Notes: generated by a model not told the origin, from the sequence alone. Counted from the stretch's first letter, positions 11,412 through 22,095 are shown. The stretch is DNA of 64,000 bases from Dendrolimus kikuchii (GCA_019925095.2 CM034403.1:8127690-8191689), one strand, 5' to 3'. A program made the numbers and translations.

Positions 11412-11466
11412 CAGCAGACAAGGTGACGGCCCGCCTGATGAGAGGCGGTTAGCATCGCCTATGGAC
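11412..11466 (-). repeat. Family-A repeat, 3' fragment
   Basis: CAGACAAGGTGACGGCCCGC and GGTTAGCATCGCCTATGGAC match the inverted 3' tail of family A. Confidence 0.5.
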
Positions 11467-11879
11467 GGTAAACGCTAATTAATTACTATTAAAATAATCT
11501 AATAAGTAAAGAAATATTAGTAGCTAGCACAGTAGTGTAGACACTTTCCAAGAATAATTGATGTGAGTAAGATTGATAAATATTAAATTACAACTAGGAA
11601 ATGAAGTTCTAAAACTTTATAAATAAAAACTAATCGTAGAAATGTATGTTCTTTTATTTATTTAATAAGCCAACAAAATGATTACAACTTATTGAATTAT
11701 ACATAGTTTAGAAAACCTCTGGGGTTTATATTAGTGCTATGGATATCTACGTCCGTAGCATTTAACAATTTTTACATAACATTTGGTTTAAAAAGTGCAT
11801 TTTAAGTTTATTTTTAATATTTTTTCACGTAATGCTTTCCCTAAACTCAACGGGTAAGTCATTTAGCAAGCGCGGAACT

Positions 11880-12163
11880 GTATGTATGCGCATAACTTGA
11901 GAACGACTTTACTGATTTTGATGAAATTTTTTGTGTGTGTTTGCGTGGGTCCCCGGATGGTTTAGATTCACAATTGAAACCGGTAGGTGGAGTTGGGATA
12001 GGATTCTAGGATCCTCCTAATCTCCTGAACCGATTTTGATTATTTTGTTTTTGTGTGTTTAAGTGGTTTCCCGGATGGTTTAGATGCATAATTGGAATTG
12101 GTAGGTGGCGCTGGAATCGGGTCCTAGATTTTTTTTCAAGGTAACATTTGCTGGGACCGCTAG
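11880..12163 (+). mobile_element. Helitron-like element, family C
   Basis: Contains two rounds of the module GATTTTGATGAAATTTTTTG / GTTTAGATTCACAATTGAAA / GGTAGGTGG and ends GCTGGGACCGCTAG (CTAG at 12160-12163) followed by T. The 5' end cannot be placed. Its 3' end touches the TC start of the next element with no intervening base. Confidence 0.6.
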
Positions 12164-12194
12164 TCCCTATTAATATTATAAATGCGAAAGTAAC

Positions 12195-12235
<41 letters not shown>

Positions 12236-12560
12236 TCCGTTTTCACGTAAAAACTGCTGGACAGATTTGGCTGAAACTCAGTATATATATATTTTCGATG
12301 CCGAGAATGAACATAGGATACTTTTTATCCCGGAAAATGGGATAGTTTCCGGGATAAAAGTATATTTGTCTCTCTGTTTGTTTTCCTTTTATGGAAAGAC
12401 TATTGGACCGATTTGGCTGATACTCGGTACATATGTAATTTGAATACCGAGGGTGGCCAAGGGATACTTTTCATCCCGGATACTGGGATATATTTTGGGA
12501 TAGATTTATGTAAAGATTATCCCAAAAGTAGGACAGGTTTTGGTTGGTTTTTTGATTTGC
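12164..12560 (+). mobile_element. Helitron-like 5' end and leading modules
   Basis: Starts TCCCTATTAATATTATAAAT and GCGAAAGTAACTC, the typical lepidopteran Helitron 5' terminus. A (TCTG)10 array (12195-12234) follows. Then come two diverged copies of a module (CTGGACAGATTTGGCTGAAA / GGACCGATTTGGCTGATACT) with ATCCCGG motifs. It leads directly into the 8-bp minisatellite, so the array may be internal to the element. The 3' end of this element is uncertain: the next CTAG|T is at 14638, but a second start lies at 14332. Confidence 0.6.
12195..12234 (+). repeat. (TCTG)10 microsatellite
   Basis: Ten uninterrupted TCTG units lie just inside a Helitron-like 5' end. Such tetranucleotides are common at this position in the family. 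Confidence 0.95.
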
Positions 12561-12654
12561 CATCTTCATAATTTTGGTTATTTTGTCCTCTTTGTCCGTT
12601 TTGCTCTTTCTGTTCTTTTTGCTCTTTAGCTCTTTTTGCTCTTTTTGCTCTTTT

Positions 12655-13190
12655 GCCCTTTTGCCCTTTTGCCCTTTTGCCCTTTTGCCCTTTTGCCCTT
12701 TTGCCCTTTTGCGCTTTTGCCCTTTTGCGCTTTTGCGCTTTTGCGCTTTTGCGCTTTTGCGCTTTTGCGCTTTTGCGCTTTTGCGCTTTTGCGCTTTTGC
12801 CCTTTTGCCCTTTTGCCCTTTTGCCCTTTTGCCCTTTTGCCCTTTTGCCCTTTTGCCCTTTTGCCCTTTTGCCCTTTTGCCCTTTTGCCCTTTTGCCCTT
12901 TTGCCCTTTTGCCCTTTTGCCCTTTTGCCCTTTTGCCCTTTTGCCCTTTTGCCCTTTTGCCCTTTTGCCGTTTTGCCCTTTTGCCCTTTTGCCCTTTTGC
13001 CCTTTTGCCCTTTTGCCCTTTTGCCCTTTTGCCCTTTTGCCCTTTTGCCCTTTTGCCCTTTTGCCCTTTTGCCCTTTTGCCCTTTTGCCCTTTTGCCCTT
13101 TTGCCCTTTTGCCCTTTTGCCCTTTTGCCCTTTTGCCCTTTTGCCCTTTTGCCCTTTTGCCCTTTTGCCCTTTTGCCCTTTTGCCCTTTT
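12655..13190 (+). repeat. 8-bp minisatellite, GCCCTTTT block (67 units)
   Basis: This is an exact 8-bp register over 536 bp. By my reading 56 units are GCCCTTTT, ten are GCGCTTTT (one at 12711, nine from 12727 to 12798) and one is GCCGTTTT (12967 area). The complementary strand is (GGGCAAAA)n, with GGG every 8 bases. No stop codon occurs in any plus frame, so the very long open frames here are products of the period and not proteins. A degenerate precursor (GCTCTTTTT and relatives) precedes it at 12602-12654. Confidence 0.97.
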
Positions 13191-13273
13191 GATCTTTTGC
13201 TCTTTTGCTCTTTTGCTCTTTTGCTCTTTTGCTTTTTTGCTCTTTATGCTCTTTTTGAACTTTTTGTCCTTTT
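13191..13273 (+). repeat. Degenerate spacer between the two minisatellite blocks
   Basis: Units here vary: GATCTTTT, GCTCTTTT x4, GCTTTTTT, then GCTCTTTAT, GCTCTTTTT, GAACTTTTT and GTCCTTTT, breaking the 8-bp register. The change from C to T at unit position 3 happens here. Confidence 0.9.
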
Positions 13274-14201
13274 GCTCTTTTGCTCTTTTGCTCTTTTGCT
13301 CTTTTGCTCTTTTGCTCTTTTGCTCTTTTGCTCTTTTGCTCTTTTGCTCTTTTGCTCTTTTGCTCTTTTGCTCTTTTGCTCTTTTGCTCTTTTGCTCTTT
13401 TGCTCTTTTGCTCTTTTGCTCTTTTGCTCTTTTGCTCTTTTGCTCTTTTGCTCTTTTGCTCTTTTGCTCTTTTGCTCTTTTGCTCTTTTGCTCTTTTGCT
13501 CTTTTGCTCTTTTGCTCTTTTGCTCTTTTGCTCTTTTGCTCTTTTGCTCTTTTGCTCTTTTGCTCTTTTGCTCTTTTGCTCTTTTGCTCTTTTGCTCTTT
13601 TGCTCTTTTGCTCTTTTGCTCTTTTGCTCTTTTGCTCTTTTGCTCTTTTGCTCTTTTGCTCTTTTGCTCTTTTGCTCTTTTGCTCTTTTGCTCTTTTGCT
13701 CTTTTGCTCTTTTGCTCTTTTGCTCTTTTGCTCTTTTGCTCTTTTGCTCTTTTGCTCTTTTGCTCTTTTGCTCTTTTGCTCTTTTGCTCTTTTGCTCTTT
13801 TGCTCTTTTGCTCTTTTGCTCTTTTGCTCTTTTGCTCTTTTGCTCTTTTGCTCTTTTGCTCTTTTGCTCTTTTGCTCTTTTGCTCTTTTGCTCTTTTGCT
13901 CTTTTGCTCTTTTGCTCTTTTGCTCTTTTGCTCTTTTGCTCTTTTGCTCTTTTGCTCTTTTGCTCTTTTGCTCTTTTGCTCTTTTGCTCTTTTGCTCTTT
14001 TGCTCTTTTGCTCTTTTGCTCTTTTGCTCTTTTGCTCTTTTGCTCTTTTGCTCTTTTGCTCTTTTGCTCTTTTGCTCTTTTGCTCTTTTGCTCTTTTGCT
14101 CTTTTGCTCTTTTGCTCTTTTGCTCTTTTGCTCTTTTGCTCTTTTGCTCTTTTGCTCTTTTGCTCTTTTGCTCTTTTGCTCTTTTGCTCTTTTGCTCTTT
14201 T
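13274..14201 (+). repeat. 8-bp minisatellite, GCTCTTTT block (116 units)
   Basis: There are 928 bp of GCTCTTTT, 116 units, in which I find no variant. The homogeneity implies recent expansion. The array is free of stops in all three plus frames (LLFCSFAL octad), and one long minus-strand frame is also open (octad KSKRAKEQ). In the Runx pre-mRNA (minus strand) it would be transcribed as a purine-rich AAAAGAGC tract. Confidence 0.97.
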
Positions 14202-14331
14202 GCCGTTTTTGTCATTTTTGTAGTTTTCATTGACGGGGATAGATAAATAAAACTAGGACTATTTGTAATAGAAATAGATCAAAGTTTGAATGAGACCAAT
14301 CATTTCTCAAGTTCATAGATATAAAAATTCA

Positions 14332-14638
14332 TCGTCTATAAAAATGCGACAGTAACTCAATATGTCTTTCTGTTAAGTTTTCGGAAAATACTGGGAATAC
14401 TGGATTGTTTTTATTGTTATTTTGTTTAAATGTAGTTTTAATGCCGAAAATGGACATATTTTATATACTCACGCCAGGAGATCGGATAGTTTGCGATATA
14501 AAATTAAGTGAATTTTTCGGGTGCAAATGGCACTAACATAAAAATGCTGTACAATGTAACCTGTATTAACGCCTGCTCTTTAAACAAGAAGCAGGAACTA
14601 GAGGTTAACCCGCGGCGCAGCCGCGGGGTAAACTCTAG
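14332..14638 (+). mobile_element. Non-autonomous Helitron with textbook 3' hairpin
   Basis: Starts TCGTCTATAAAAATGCGACA after an A (14331). It ends with a hairpin of 8-bp stem and 3-base loop (14609-14627, CCCGCGGC-GCA-GCCGCGGG), seven bases, then CTAG (14635-14638) and T. Hairpin plus CTRR is the diagnostic Helitron 3' end. About 307 bp, with no protein. Confidence 0.8.
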
Positions 14639-15394
14639 TTTATAATAAAAATAAAACATAGTAAGATATACAAAAGTAAGATTGTTCCGGAGTTTTTAGA
14701 ATATGGGTCATTTTCGGTTAAATCTTCTTTCAGATATTCCGTAGTCAAACAATAGAAAGGGTGGCTATCATCGTCTCTAAAAAATTCTTTACTTTGCTTG
14801 GTATAAAACGACTAAGTACTTGGCCAAAATTGTGTTAACAGTCTAATAATCAAAATGTAGGCGAACATAATTTTATTTATCGTAATTAGAAATAACTATA
14901 CTCAACCTTAATGCTTTGTATTTAGAATAGGTAATTCATTGCGCAATAAAAGTGTGTATTTGGGTCCCTTGCGAGCGTTGTGAGAGCCCTAACTACCGTG
15001 AATCGTGAATGGTTGAAAATAGCGAGCTTTTTGGGCGCCCGATTTGCGGTTACCAGTAATGAATGCACCGATAAATACCGAATAAAATTACAGTTAAAAT
15101 GAGTGGATTAACATGTCTAATGCAGATAATTCGTGTGTGGCGTGCACTCGATTTCGAATAAATGACTGATTCCAAGCGCCCGGTGCAACCGGCCAGAGTT
15201 TAGGAAATGTGTTTAGATATTCCCTTTGCATTTTGAACGTTGCTGTTATCTCATATATTACATTATTGGGCAATTACTTATAGGTATATTGTAATAAAAT
15301 ATACATTAAATTATAAACTAGTACAATGAAGAAAACTTAACTTATATTGTATTCTACTTATAATCCTTTAAGACTCATCAACATCCGAGCGTTA

Positions 15395-15800
15395 AATCCC
15401 GGTTGCGTTTGGAGCGTTCGCTTCGATACCCAGAGTCCGCTTTCCTACTTTTTCTCCTCAAGTTCGCGCGGTCTTCGGCATCCCTTGTAACAAGACCATT
15501 AGTACGCATGTCATCATTTACAACGTCAAGCCAGCATTTCTTGGGCCTTTATCCTGGACTGGGACCCAGCGGAGGTGGCATAGCTAAACATTTGTTCCCC
15601 ACGTAATTAGGCGGTCTTCATAAAACGTGGCCGTACCAGCGTAAGTGACTTTCTTGCACTTTGTCTGATATGTCACGGACATGAAGACAACCGCGAATGC
15701 GGGAGTTCCTGACGCAGTTCTTCCGCGTGACTCCATACATCCACCGCAGCATATTCATTTCCGTGACACGCAGTTCTTGCTTATGTCGCTAAAGTACAGG
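15395..15800 (-). mobile_element. LINE 3' coding fragment
   Basis: The minus strand reads LRWYGHVL, YVGNKCLAMPPP, then LDVVNDDMRTNGLVTRDAED and SKRNRDLTLGC. These are landmarks of a moth endonuclease-reverse transcriptase LINE C-terminus. The frame is interrupted. Compared with 5450-5845 this copy is collinear and shows the uninverted order. Confidence 0.7.
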
Positions 15801-17027
15801 CTACGTATCACTGCTACTCAAAAGGACAAGTCTAATGATGGATTTGTAGACCTGTCCTTTTATAACTTAAACGGCATTTTGGGGCCCCAAATGCCACGTC
15901 TGTTCTATAATCCTTTAAGACTATAAGTAAACTATACTGAGCTTAGGTCATCGAAGTCAATGAGCAAGGTGCCCAAACGCCTGGCTACGCTCGCTGGATC
16001 GCCATACTAGTAGTAGTAATCTACTTATAATCTAGAATACAATATAACTAATATTAGTTAGGATTAGTTAAATATTTCCTTAATGTATTGGTTAATAAAT
16101 TAGCCTGTTTATTTAGGAAAGTTTAGTAATATAATCAAACTATGATCCAATGGAATGACGCAATAGTATGTAACAGATGACACTGTTGTTAGTTTCTTGT
16201 GCTTTTCGCGTTGCTGACAGATCTATACAATCTAGATACGCAAGCGAATTTTCATTTCTACATTTTTTACCGACCTTAGGTACAATGGATAGGATTCTGA
16301 GGAACTGATTATCACATCGCTCTCCTGCTGGGTATACATCCCCACTTTCTTAAACCAAGACGTTTTGTACGCAATGGTTCTCAAGAACGTATCTGTTACA
16401 TACTTTAAGAATTTTAAATGGTATTAGATTATTCATTGCGGACTGTTTCAAAAAGGTCTTATAATATTCTTTCGAGGCTGGTAGCACATGGCACGTCTAA
16501 TATTGGAAACGTCCAAAGGTGACTACATATTCATGTTAAGATGTCACTGAGTCTGCTGGTGTTCAGAAATAAAACGAAATATAACAGAACATGGTTATTC
16601 CCAAAAATAGTTTTACCAGTTAACACAAACATGCCGTGGGAAAAAGTACGCTACTTTTATTGATAACACATATCTTTGTTCACTTCCTGATTATTCCCTG
16701 TTATCAATAACGTGTTTTAACAAGTTCTGTATAAAAACATTTTGCATACATTGTATGTGAGATCTTAATATCGGTGTCGCTTCTGCTCAAAGCGAAGGTG
16801 TATTACGGAAACAAATCACCATAAAACATTGGTCGCTAAACGTTAAAGGCGTGCCTTGAACGATTTGAAATATTGCTTTTAAAATCGCCATTAAACTTAA
16901 TGCATTTTGCATGATCAGTCATCAACAGTTTAGGACCTAACACAATACGAAGGGCTATAAAGTATAACATTGTATTGCTGCGTCCATCTTCAGAGGTGTT
17001 GAGAGTGGTGCGTGAAATATTCAATTA

Positions 17028-17075
17028 TTGTGAGCAGGCGCAGGTGGGCCGGGGAGGGACGGCGGACATTTTGAT
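17028..17075. promoter_or_regulatory. GC-rich intronic island
   Basis: GCAGGCGCAGGTGGGCCGGG and GAGGGACGGCGGAC form a short GC-rich block in an AT-rich intron, with an E-box-like CAGGTG. It is followed by GATCAAACG and CTTTGACA motifs. It is a candidate cis-regulatory element only. Confidence 0.25.
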
Positions 17076-17182
17076 TTATGATCAAACGTAAATCTTCTTT
17101 GACATTTGCGACTGGACACGACTCGCAAACACCTTCATGTACTCGACTGTGACAGTAAATTTTTCAGATGAAAATCATAATC

Positions 17183-17455
17183 GGCCTCTGTGGTTGAGCA
17201 AGCTAAGCCTTTAGCGGCCGACCTCCCTACAATGTAGAGGCTCCATATTCGATTCCTGGCATAGTGAATCTCGTAAACAAACTTTTCGTTATTTACTATG
17301 GTCTGGGTGTCACGGATCGGACCCAGAGTGGTCCGTTATATATTACCCATAACCTACGCTGGTTATGGGTAATATATAACGGACCACTTGCTAGTTTAGC
17401 TAGCTACCTTGGGCATATACAACGTGAGTGTTTGTTTGCCTCTTTATTTATTTAA
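17183..17455 (+). mobile_element. tRNA-derived SINE (family S2) with foldback
   Basis: The head CGGCCTCTGTGGTTGAGCAA and the B-box-like ATTCGATTCCTGG show a tRNA-derived SINE that recurs at 52394-52663 and 53778-53985 on the opposite strand. The body has GGTCTGGGTGTC and CCCAGAGTGGTCCG. Where the other copies continue into GTGTAACTTGC, this copy folds back on itself (17328-17387). The tail is TTTATTTATTTAAAA. Confidence 0.75.
17328..17387. repeat. Perfect 27-bp inverted repeat, 6-base loop
   Basis: The left arm 17328-17354 (GTGGTCCGTTATATATTACC...) and right arm 17361-17387 are exact complements around TACGCT. The arms consist of SINE S2 body sequence, so the palindrome probably arose after or during insertion. 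Confidence 0.95.
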
Positions 17456-18288
17456 AATGACTATGTTTATATCAAGAGTACTCACTAAAAGTTATGAGTC
17501 TACCACCGATTCCAAAACAATTTTAGTATTTGTTAAAGGAGAAGAAGCGACGCAACAAACTAACTCCCCAGCAATATATCTTTACTTCATAATTGTTATG
17601 TATTCTTGACCTTTTTTAAATGCAGAGCTAAAACAAGGTTTAACAAACTAATTTGTATGAATAGTTACAGAAAGAGCTAAACGATTGCATTATTCCCGTT
17701 CGGTGTGGTCATCTAGAAAATTTTTAGTAATGTTTTAAACTTGATCTCAAGTTGTCAAAGTTAAAATCATTGCTGTTTATAAACAAGAAATATAAATTTA
17801 AGGCCTTCCCGCTAAGGAATGGAGAATAACTTTGACTTGTATATCGTTTCATCTTAATAAAGCACAGACGAAAGTTCCATAAGCATAAAACGTAGACGTG
17901 TGAACCTGTGCAATGTTCACATTCTCAGCTTGGGTATAAATCATAAGACGAATAAATGAGGGCTATGAATGTAGAACTTAAATGTATCTATATAAATGTA
18001 TGTATACGTAGTGCCAGCTCTTCAGAAATATAGATACTGAAATATGTCGTACAACACACACGCACGCGTGTAGCTACATTTTCAAAATCCGAGTTCCTTT
18101 ACCACTGAACCGTATGTTTGGACGATAATATACATTATAAAGGAATGAAAATGTAGGTGATAGTGAAACAGGATAAATTGCCGTAACAAATTTTCGTTAT
18201 ATAGGTACCTTTTTGCAAAATATTTATACTCATTCCATCGGTCTGCGAAATGTGTAATAGTAACTAGGTTGAATCATAAAATGTATAA

Positions 18289-18702
18289 TCTATATATATA
18301 AAAATCAATTGCAGTTCGTTAGTTTCGCTAAAATTCGAGAACGGCTGGACTGATTTGGCTAATTTTGGTTTTGAATTATATGTGGAAGTCCAGGGAAGGT
18401 TTAAAAGGTGACTAAATATAAAAAAAATACTTGAAATATAGTAAAAACAACAATTTCGCTTTCCCTTAGAAACTATTCCTACCTGTCAAACATTTGATGT
18501 TCGTCTTGGCATTTAGAAATCAATTAAATTTAAAAGTCGTTCAGAAATCAAATTAAATTTAAAAGTGATTTTTTTTTATTTTTTTGGTTTTGAATGTCTT
18601 CGTTCCGGTTAAGATCTGACCACATTGAAACAATCTGCAATTATTATTCAGATTTATTATTTATTGATTCTGAGGCGGTACGAAGTTTGTCGGGTAAGCT
18701 AG
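18289..18702 (+). mobile_element. Non-autonomous Helitron
   Basis: Starts TCTATATATATAAAAATCAA after A. It passes GAGAACGGCTGGACTGATTT and GTGGAAGTCCAGGGAAGG, and ends GTCGGGTAAGCTAG followed by T. Length 414 bp, non-coding. This family is familiar from butterflies and moths. Confidence 0.85.
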
Positions 18703-18710
18703 TAATATTA

Positions 18711-19175
18711 TAAAATTCTAAAAAAGCTGTGTCTGTACATTTTTTAGTTATTAAAAAAAATAACAACTGGAATAGACTATTTAGACGACGGAGAACACGA
18801 TGCATTTTTTTAGATTACTTATCTGCTTGTCTGTTTGTTCGGGATTCACGTAAAAACTACTGGGCCGATTACGATGCAATTTTCCCTGATCGACAGTAAG
18901 TTCTTAGACTTAAAATCTGCGCTACTTTTTATCCCGGTAATCCCGCGGGATGTTTTCTGGGAATGATTTAAAATAGCCACATTAAATAAAATCGATTTTT
19001 TCACTGATCGATAGCAAATTTTATGTAATAAAATGTATGTTATTTTTTATCCCGAGAATCCCGGGAATATACCTGGGAGTGGTTTATACTTTTCGGGTGC
19101 AAAAATTAGCTTATTCCCACGCAGTTTTCACTAAAACGATAGCTGAATGTAAGCTATCGTTTTTTGAATGCTGCG
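18711..19175 (+). mobile_element. Family-D Helitron-like repeat
   Basis: Begins TATAAAATTCTAAAAAAGCT right after the Helitron at 18289-18702. It contains GTTCGGGATTCACGTAAAAA, three ATCCCGG-type blocks and AAAACGATAGCT. Related copies lie at 26575-26850 and 54425-54808; the last ends in CTAG|T, which suggests a Helitron. The 3' end here is replaced by a family-A fragment. Confidence 0.55.
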
Positions 19176-19182
19176 GTACTTT

Positions 19183-19312
19183 ATGTAGCCAGGTTCCAGT
19201 CTCCTTTTAGACAGCGGCAGCACCTTTGTTGTAACGAATATCCATAGACGATGATAACCGCTTTCCATCAGGTGGGCCGTCGGCCTGTTCGCTGAACTCA
19301 TGCAATAAAAAC
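19183..19312 (+). repeat. Family-A repeat, 3' half
   Basis: AGCCAGGTTCCAGTCTCCTT through CTTTCCATCAGGTGGGCCGT to the tail CATGCAATAAAAACA. Confidence 0.65.
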
Positions 19313-19992
19313 AATATAGGTAACTGTCAAAATCCATAAGTGATTGTCCTAAACCTGTACGTGACTCGATTCCCAACCCTGTCCGCTTTAATCACGTCGC
19401 ATTACCGATGCAGTATTTTGATGACCACGTCACAACGAATGGCAGTTCATTAACTACTGGAGTCGTGTTACATTCTATTAGATATCACCACTATAACGTG
19501 ACACCTACCCGTTTTTTACGCACTTCAAAAACGGGTTAGATCAAAACTAATCAGAATGTTAATGATTAATCTATTTGATGGCTTGGAACAATAGAATTGT
19601 TGTGTTTTTTTTGGGTTTTTATTTGGTGTGTAATGTTTAATGATATTGAATCGTGGTTCGTATAATATAGAAAGTTATTATTTAATAACGACGAATTATA
19701 ATACCTACTATGCTTTAAGTAGTTTAGAATATTCTGCGAAGTTCGATAATTTGTCACACTTTTTTACGTGTGACTAGTCATCCGTTTTAAAAAAGTGTGC
19801 GTGACATCTTTTGAATATTTCTTACACATTTTTGTTTATCACTTGAAAATAAGATAACAATAATATTGATTTTATAAATCTAATCGCATCTTTTGGGCCC
19901 CCCTTTCAATATTTAAAAATGCAGCCCTAGATCTTGAATTTTTTCGAGGGGGTACAAAAAGTGAAAAATTCCGCCCCCATTCACCTATATTT

Positions 19993-20045
19993 TTACCTTA
20001 ATCATCATCATCATTTCAGCCATCAAGAGCCCAATGATGGACACG
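19993..20045 (-). mobile_element. LINE 3' end fragment with TGATGA-type tail
   Basis: TTAATCATCATCATCATTTC and AGCCATCAAGAGCCCAATGA on plus match the inverted end of lepidopteran LINEs with a trinucleotide tail. Very short. Confidence 0.4.
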
Positions 20046-20399
20046 CGCGTGTCTGTGATTTTTAACTTATGCCGCACCCCGGGAAAAGTAATTTATGTGC
20101 TTAAAATACTGAACGTTTCAGTGGTCAAAATTGCGTTAATGATAAGTTGTTATTTGTCTGCGAAGTTTGAATTTTCCGCCCTCTGAACTGGCCGCCCGGG
20201 GCACGAGCCTCGGCTGGGCTTCCCCCTAGATCCGGCCCTGACGTAATGTGTGCTAAATTTAATGTATTTTGCCTCAGAAGTTCTAGAAATATATTAACAA
20301 TCGATGACTATATTACAAAAGTACGTATTCCATTAAAATAATAAAAGTTAAAATTGCAGCGATCTTCTAGAAATGCACTAATGTTGCTATTGGTTGTTT

Positions 20400-20680
20400 C
20401 AAGTCTTTGCTTTTCAACGATTCGTCGGCACAGTCCATTAATGCGTTGATGGCATATGATGGCCAGTCATAGTGCTGTTGAAACGATCTCCGTGATTTTA
20501 CAACTCTTGCTCATATTGTTGTTGGTGCGGGCGGTAATGGCGGCGGGCTGCGCGGGCGCATAACAATGGAACAGTAAAGTGCGAACGTCGTTTACGGCCG
20601 ACTGCGGTTTGGAAATTAAAATACAGCCTGTCCTGATATCACGCCGATGTGCATGTCTCTCGACGAGAGAAGAGTCTATA
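20400..20680. promoter_or_regulatory. CpG-rich intronic island with Runx and Sox motifs
   Basis: GC-rich sequence (GGTGCGGGCGGTAATGGCGG, GGCTGCGCGGGCGC) lies in the middle of Runx intron 2. ATAACAATGG fits a Sox site. CTGCGGTTTGG repeats the longer of the promoter's Runx sites letter for letter. No exon with credible splice sites was found. It could be an enhancer or an internal promoter; this is inference. Confidence 0.35.
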
Positions 20681-20715
20681 TGTAATATGCTAGCTGATAT
20701 ATGCCAACTTGCATA

Positions 20716-20915
20716 TCTATACTAATATTATAGATGCGAAAGTTTGGTTGGATGTTTTTTGCTCAATCACGCCAGAACGGCTGAACGAATTAGGGTGAAA
20801 TATGGCACACAGATAGATTATAGTCTGGAATAGCAAGCACATAGGCTACTTTTTATCCAGGAATAAGTACGGTTCAAATAAAATTACCGCCAACGAGACC
20901 GCAGGCAAAAGCTAG
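20716..20915 (+). mobile_element. Compact 200-bp Helitron
   Basis: A|TCTATACTAATATTATAGAT opens the element, and GCAGGCAAAAGCTAG|T closes it. Both the A and the T of the target are in place. It has the usual CAGAACGGCTGAACGAATTA module and nothing coding. It looks like one of the better-preserved copies in the window. Confidence 0.9.
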
Positions 20916-20936
20916 TTGTATATAGACTCTAGTCTA

Positions 20937-21085
20937 GACCAAAAAAAGAGATGGATGTATTGTGTAAAGGATGACAATGATGTGATGATTTGTGGTGTGA
21001 CAGAGGACGTACGGCAGAATAAGGGAGTATGGAAGGAAAACACGTATTGTGTCGACTCCAAATAATTGGAAGAAGGTAAAAGAAA
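20937..21085 (+). mobile_element. LINE C-terminal coding fragment
   Basis: Reads KKRWMYCVKDDNDVMICGVT then EDVRQNKGVWKENTYCVDSK and a stop. RW-D-C-V-K-D-D and W-K-E-N-T-C are landmarks of moth endonuclease-reverse transcriptase LINEs. Upstream parts are missing. Confidence 0.65.
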
Positions 21086-22095
21086 AGAAAGAGGTGATGT
21101 AGATGTATATAGCTACATAAGAGGTTTCAATGATAATTTTAGGGATTAAAACAGTTTTATCTCCGTTGTTTCAACAATGCAAAGTTAGTCTTCACCTCCT
21201 AATCGAGCCACTTTCCCCTATCCTACGCAGTGTTTTGCCTTTTTGAGGCTTGAAGCTCGATCAGGCCAGCTTCCAGTCTCTCTCTGGCAATACTTAGGAG
21301 TAACTGATCGCAGACCGACTGGTATACCTATTTTAGTCAAGACAAGAAAATATATTATGTACCAGGATATCGATATCTTTCAAGATTGAGAAGATGACTA
21401 AAAGTTCAAGCGTTTCAGGAACGAAATTGCGACTACAGACAGCTAGTAACTCAATTATTAATTGCACATAATTATGAAATAATGTTACAGTGGAACCAGT
21501 TCATATGACTGTAATAGGATATAGAATTGGGGATTGTGAAGGAGTGAATCGAAATCGTAACAAGACATGTGAGACTGGACGAGCTACAGTCGACACATTA
21601 ACAAGAATCTGGTTTTAAAAGTATCTACTATGTATACCACTAAAGCCACAAATTTTACTTTCTGTTTCTAGTTGACGTCACCTGTAGTTACTGGTACTTT
21701 TTCACCTGTAACTTCTACATTTTAGGCTTCCGTATGCATATTAGCAAAAACGGAACCTTTATAAATAGTCATGTCCCTTTGTCTATATCTACATACAGTA
21801 ATTTCCGAAATCGTAATAAAGAGTAGCATATTCTATATAAAAATGTAAAGCCGTTGAGTTTGAAGCTTTCAACGAAAATTTGAAAACACAGGGATCGACA
21901 AAGTGTGACAAGGGTTGGGAGGGGTCCTAAATTTCGTGACATCACTTTTCAAAATCTAATATTTAAACTTTAAAACACGAAATTTGAACTATTAATAAAA
22001 AAACTTTAAAATATTTTATCTTTATCTGTATGATTGTTTAAATGGTGTGTAAAGACTCGAACATCGACGCAGGGTCAGCTTATCGGTTTTCTATC

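Noticed and set aside
12655..14201. Possible CRISPR array.
   Set aside because: The units are 8 bp and contiguous with no unique spacers, in a eukaryotic intron.
12574..14246. Very long open frames (up to 549 codons) over the 8-bp repeat on plus and minus.
   Set aside because: An 8-base period with no stop in any plus frame produces endless octapeptide frames automatically; several frames and both strands are open at once, with no start context or domain.
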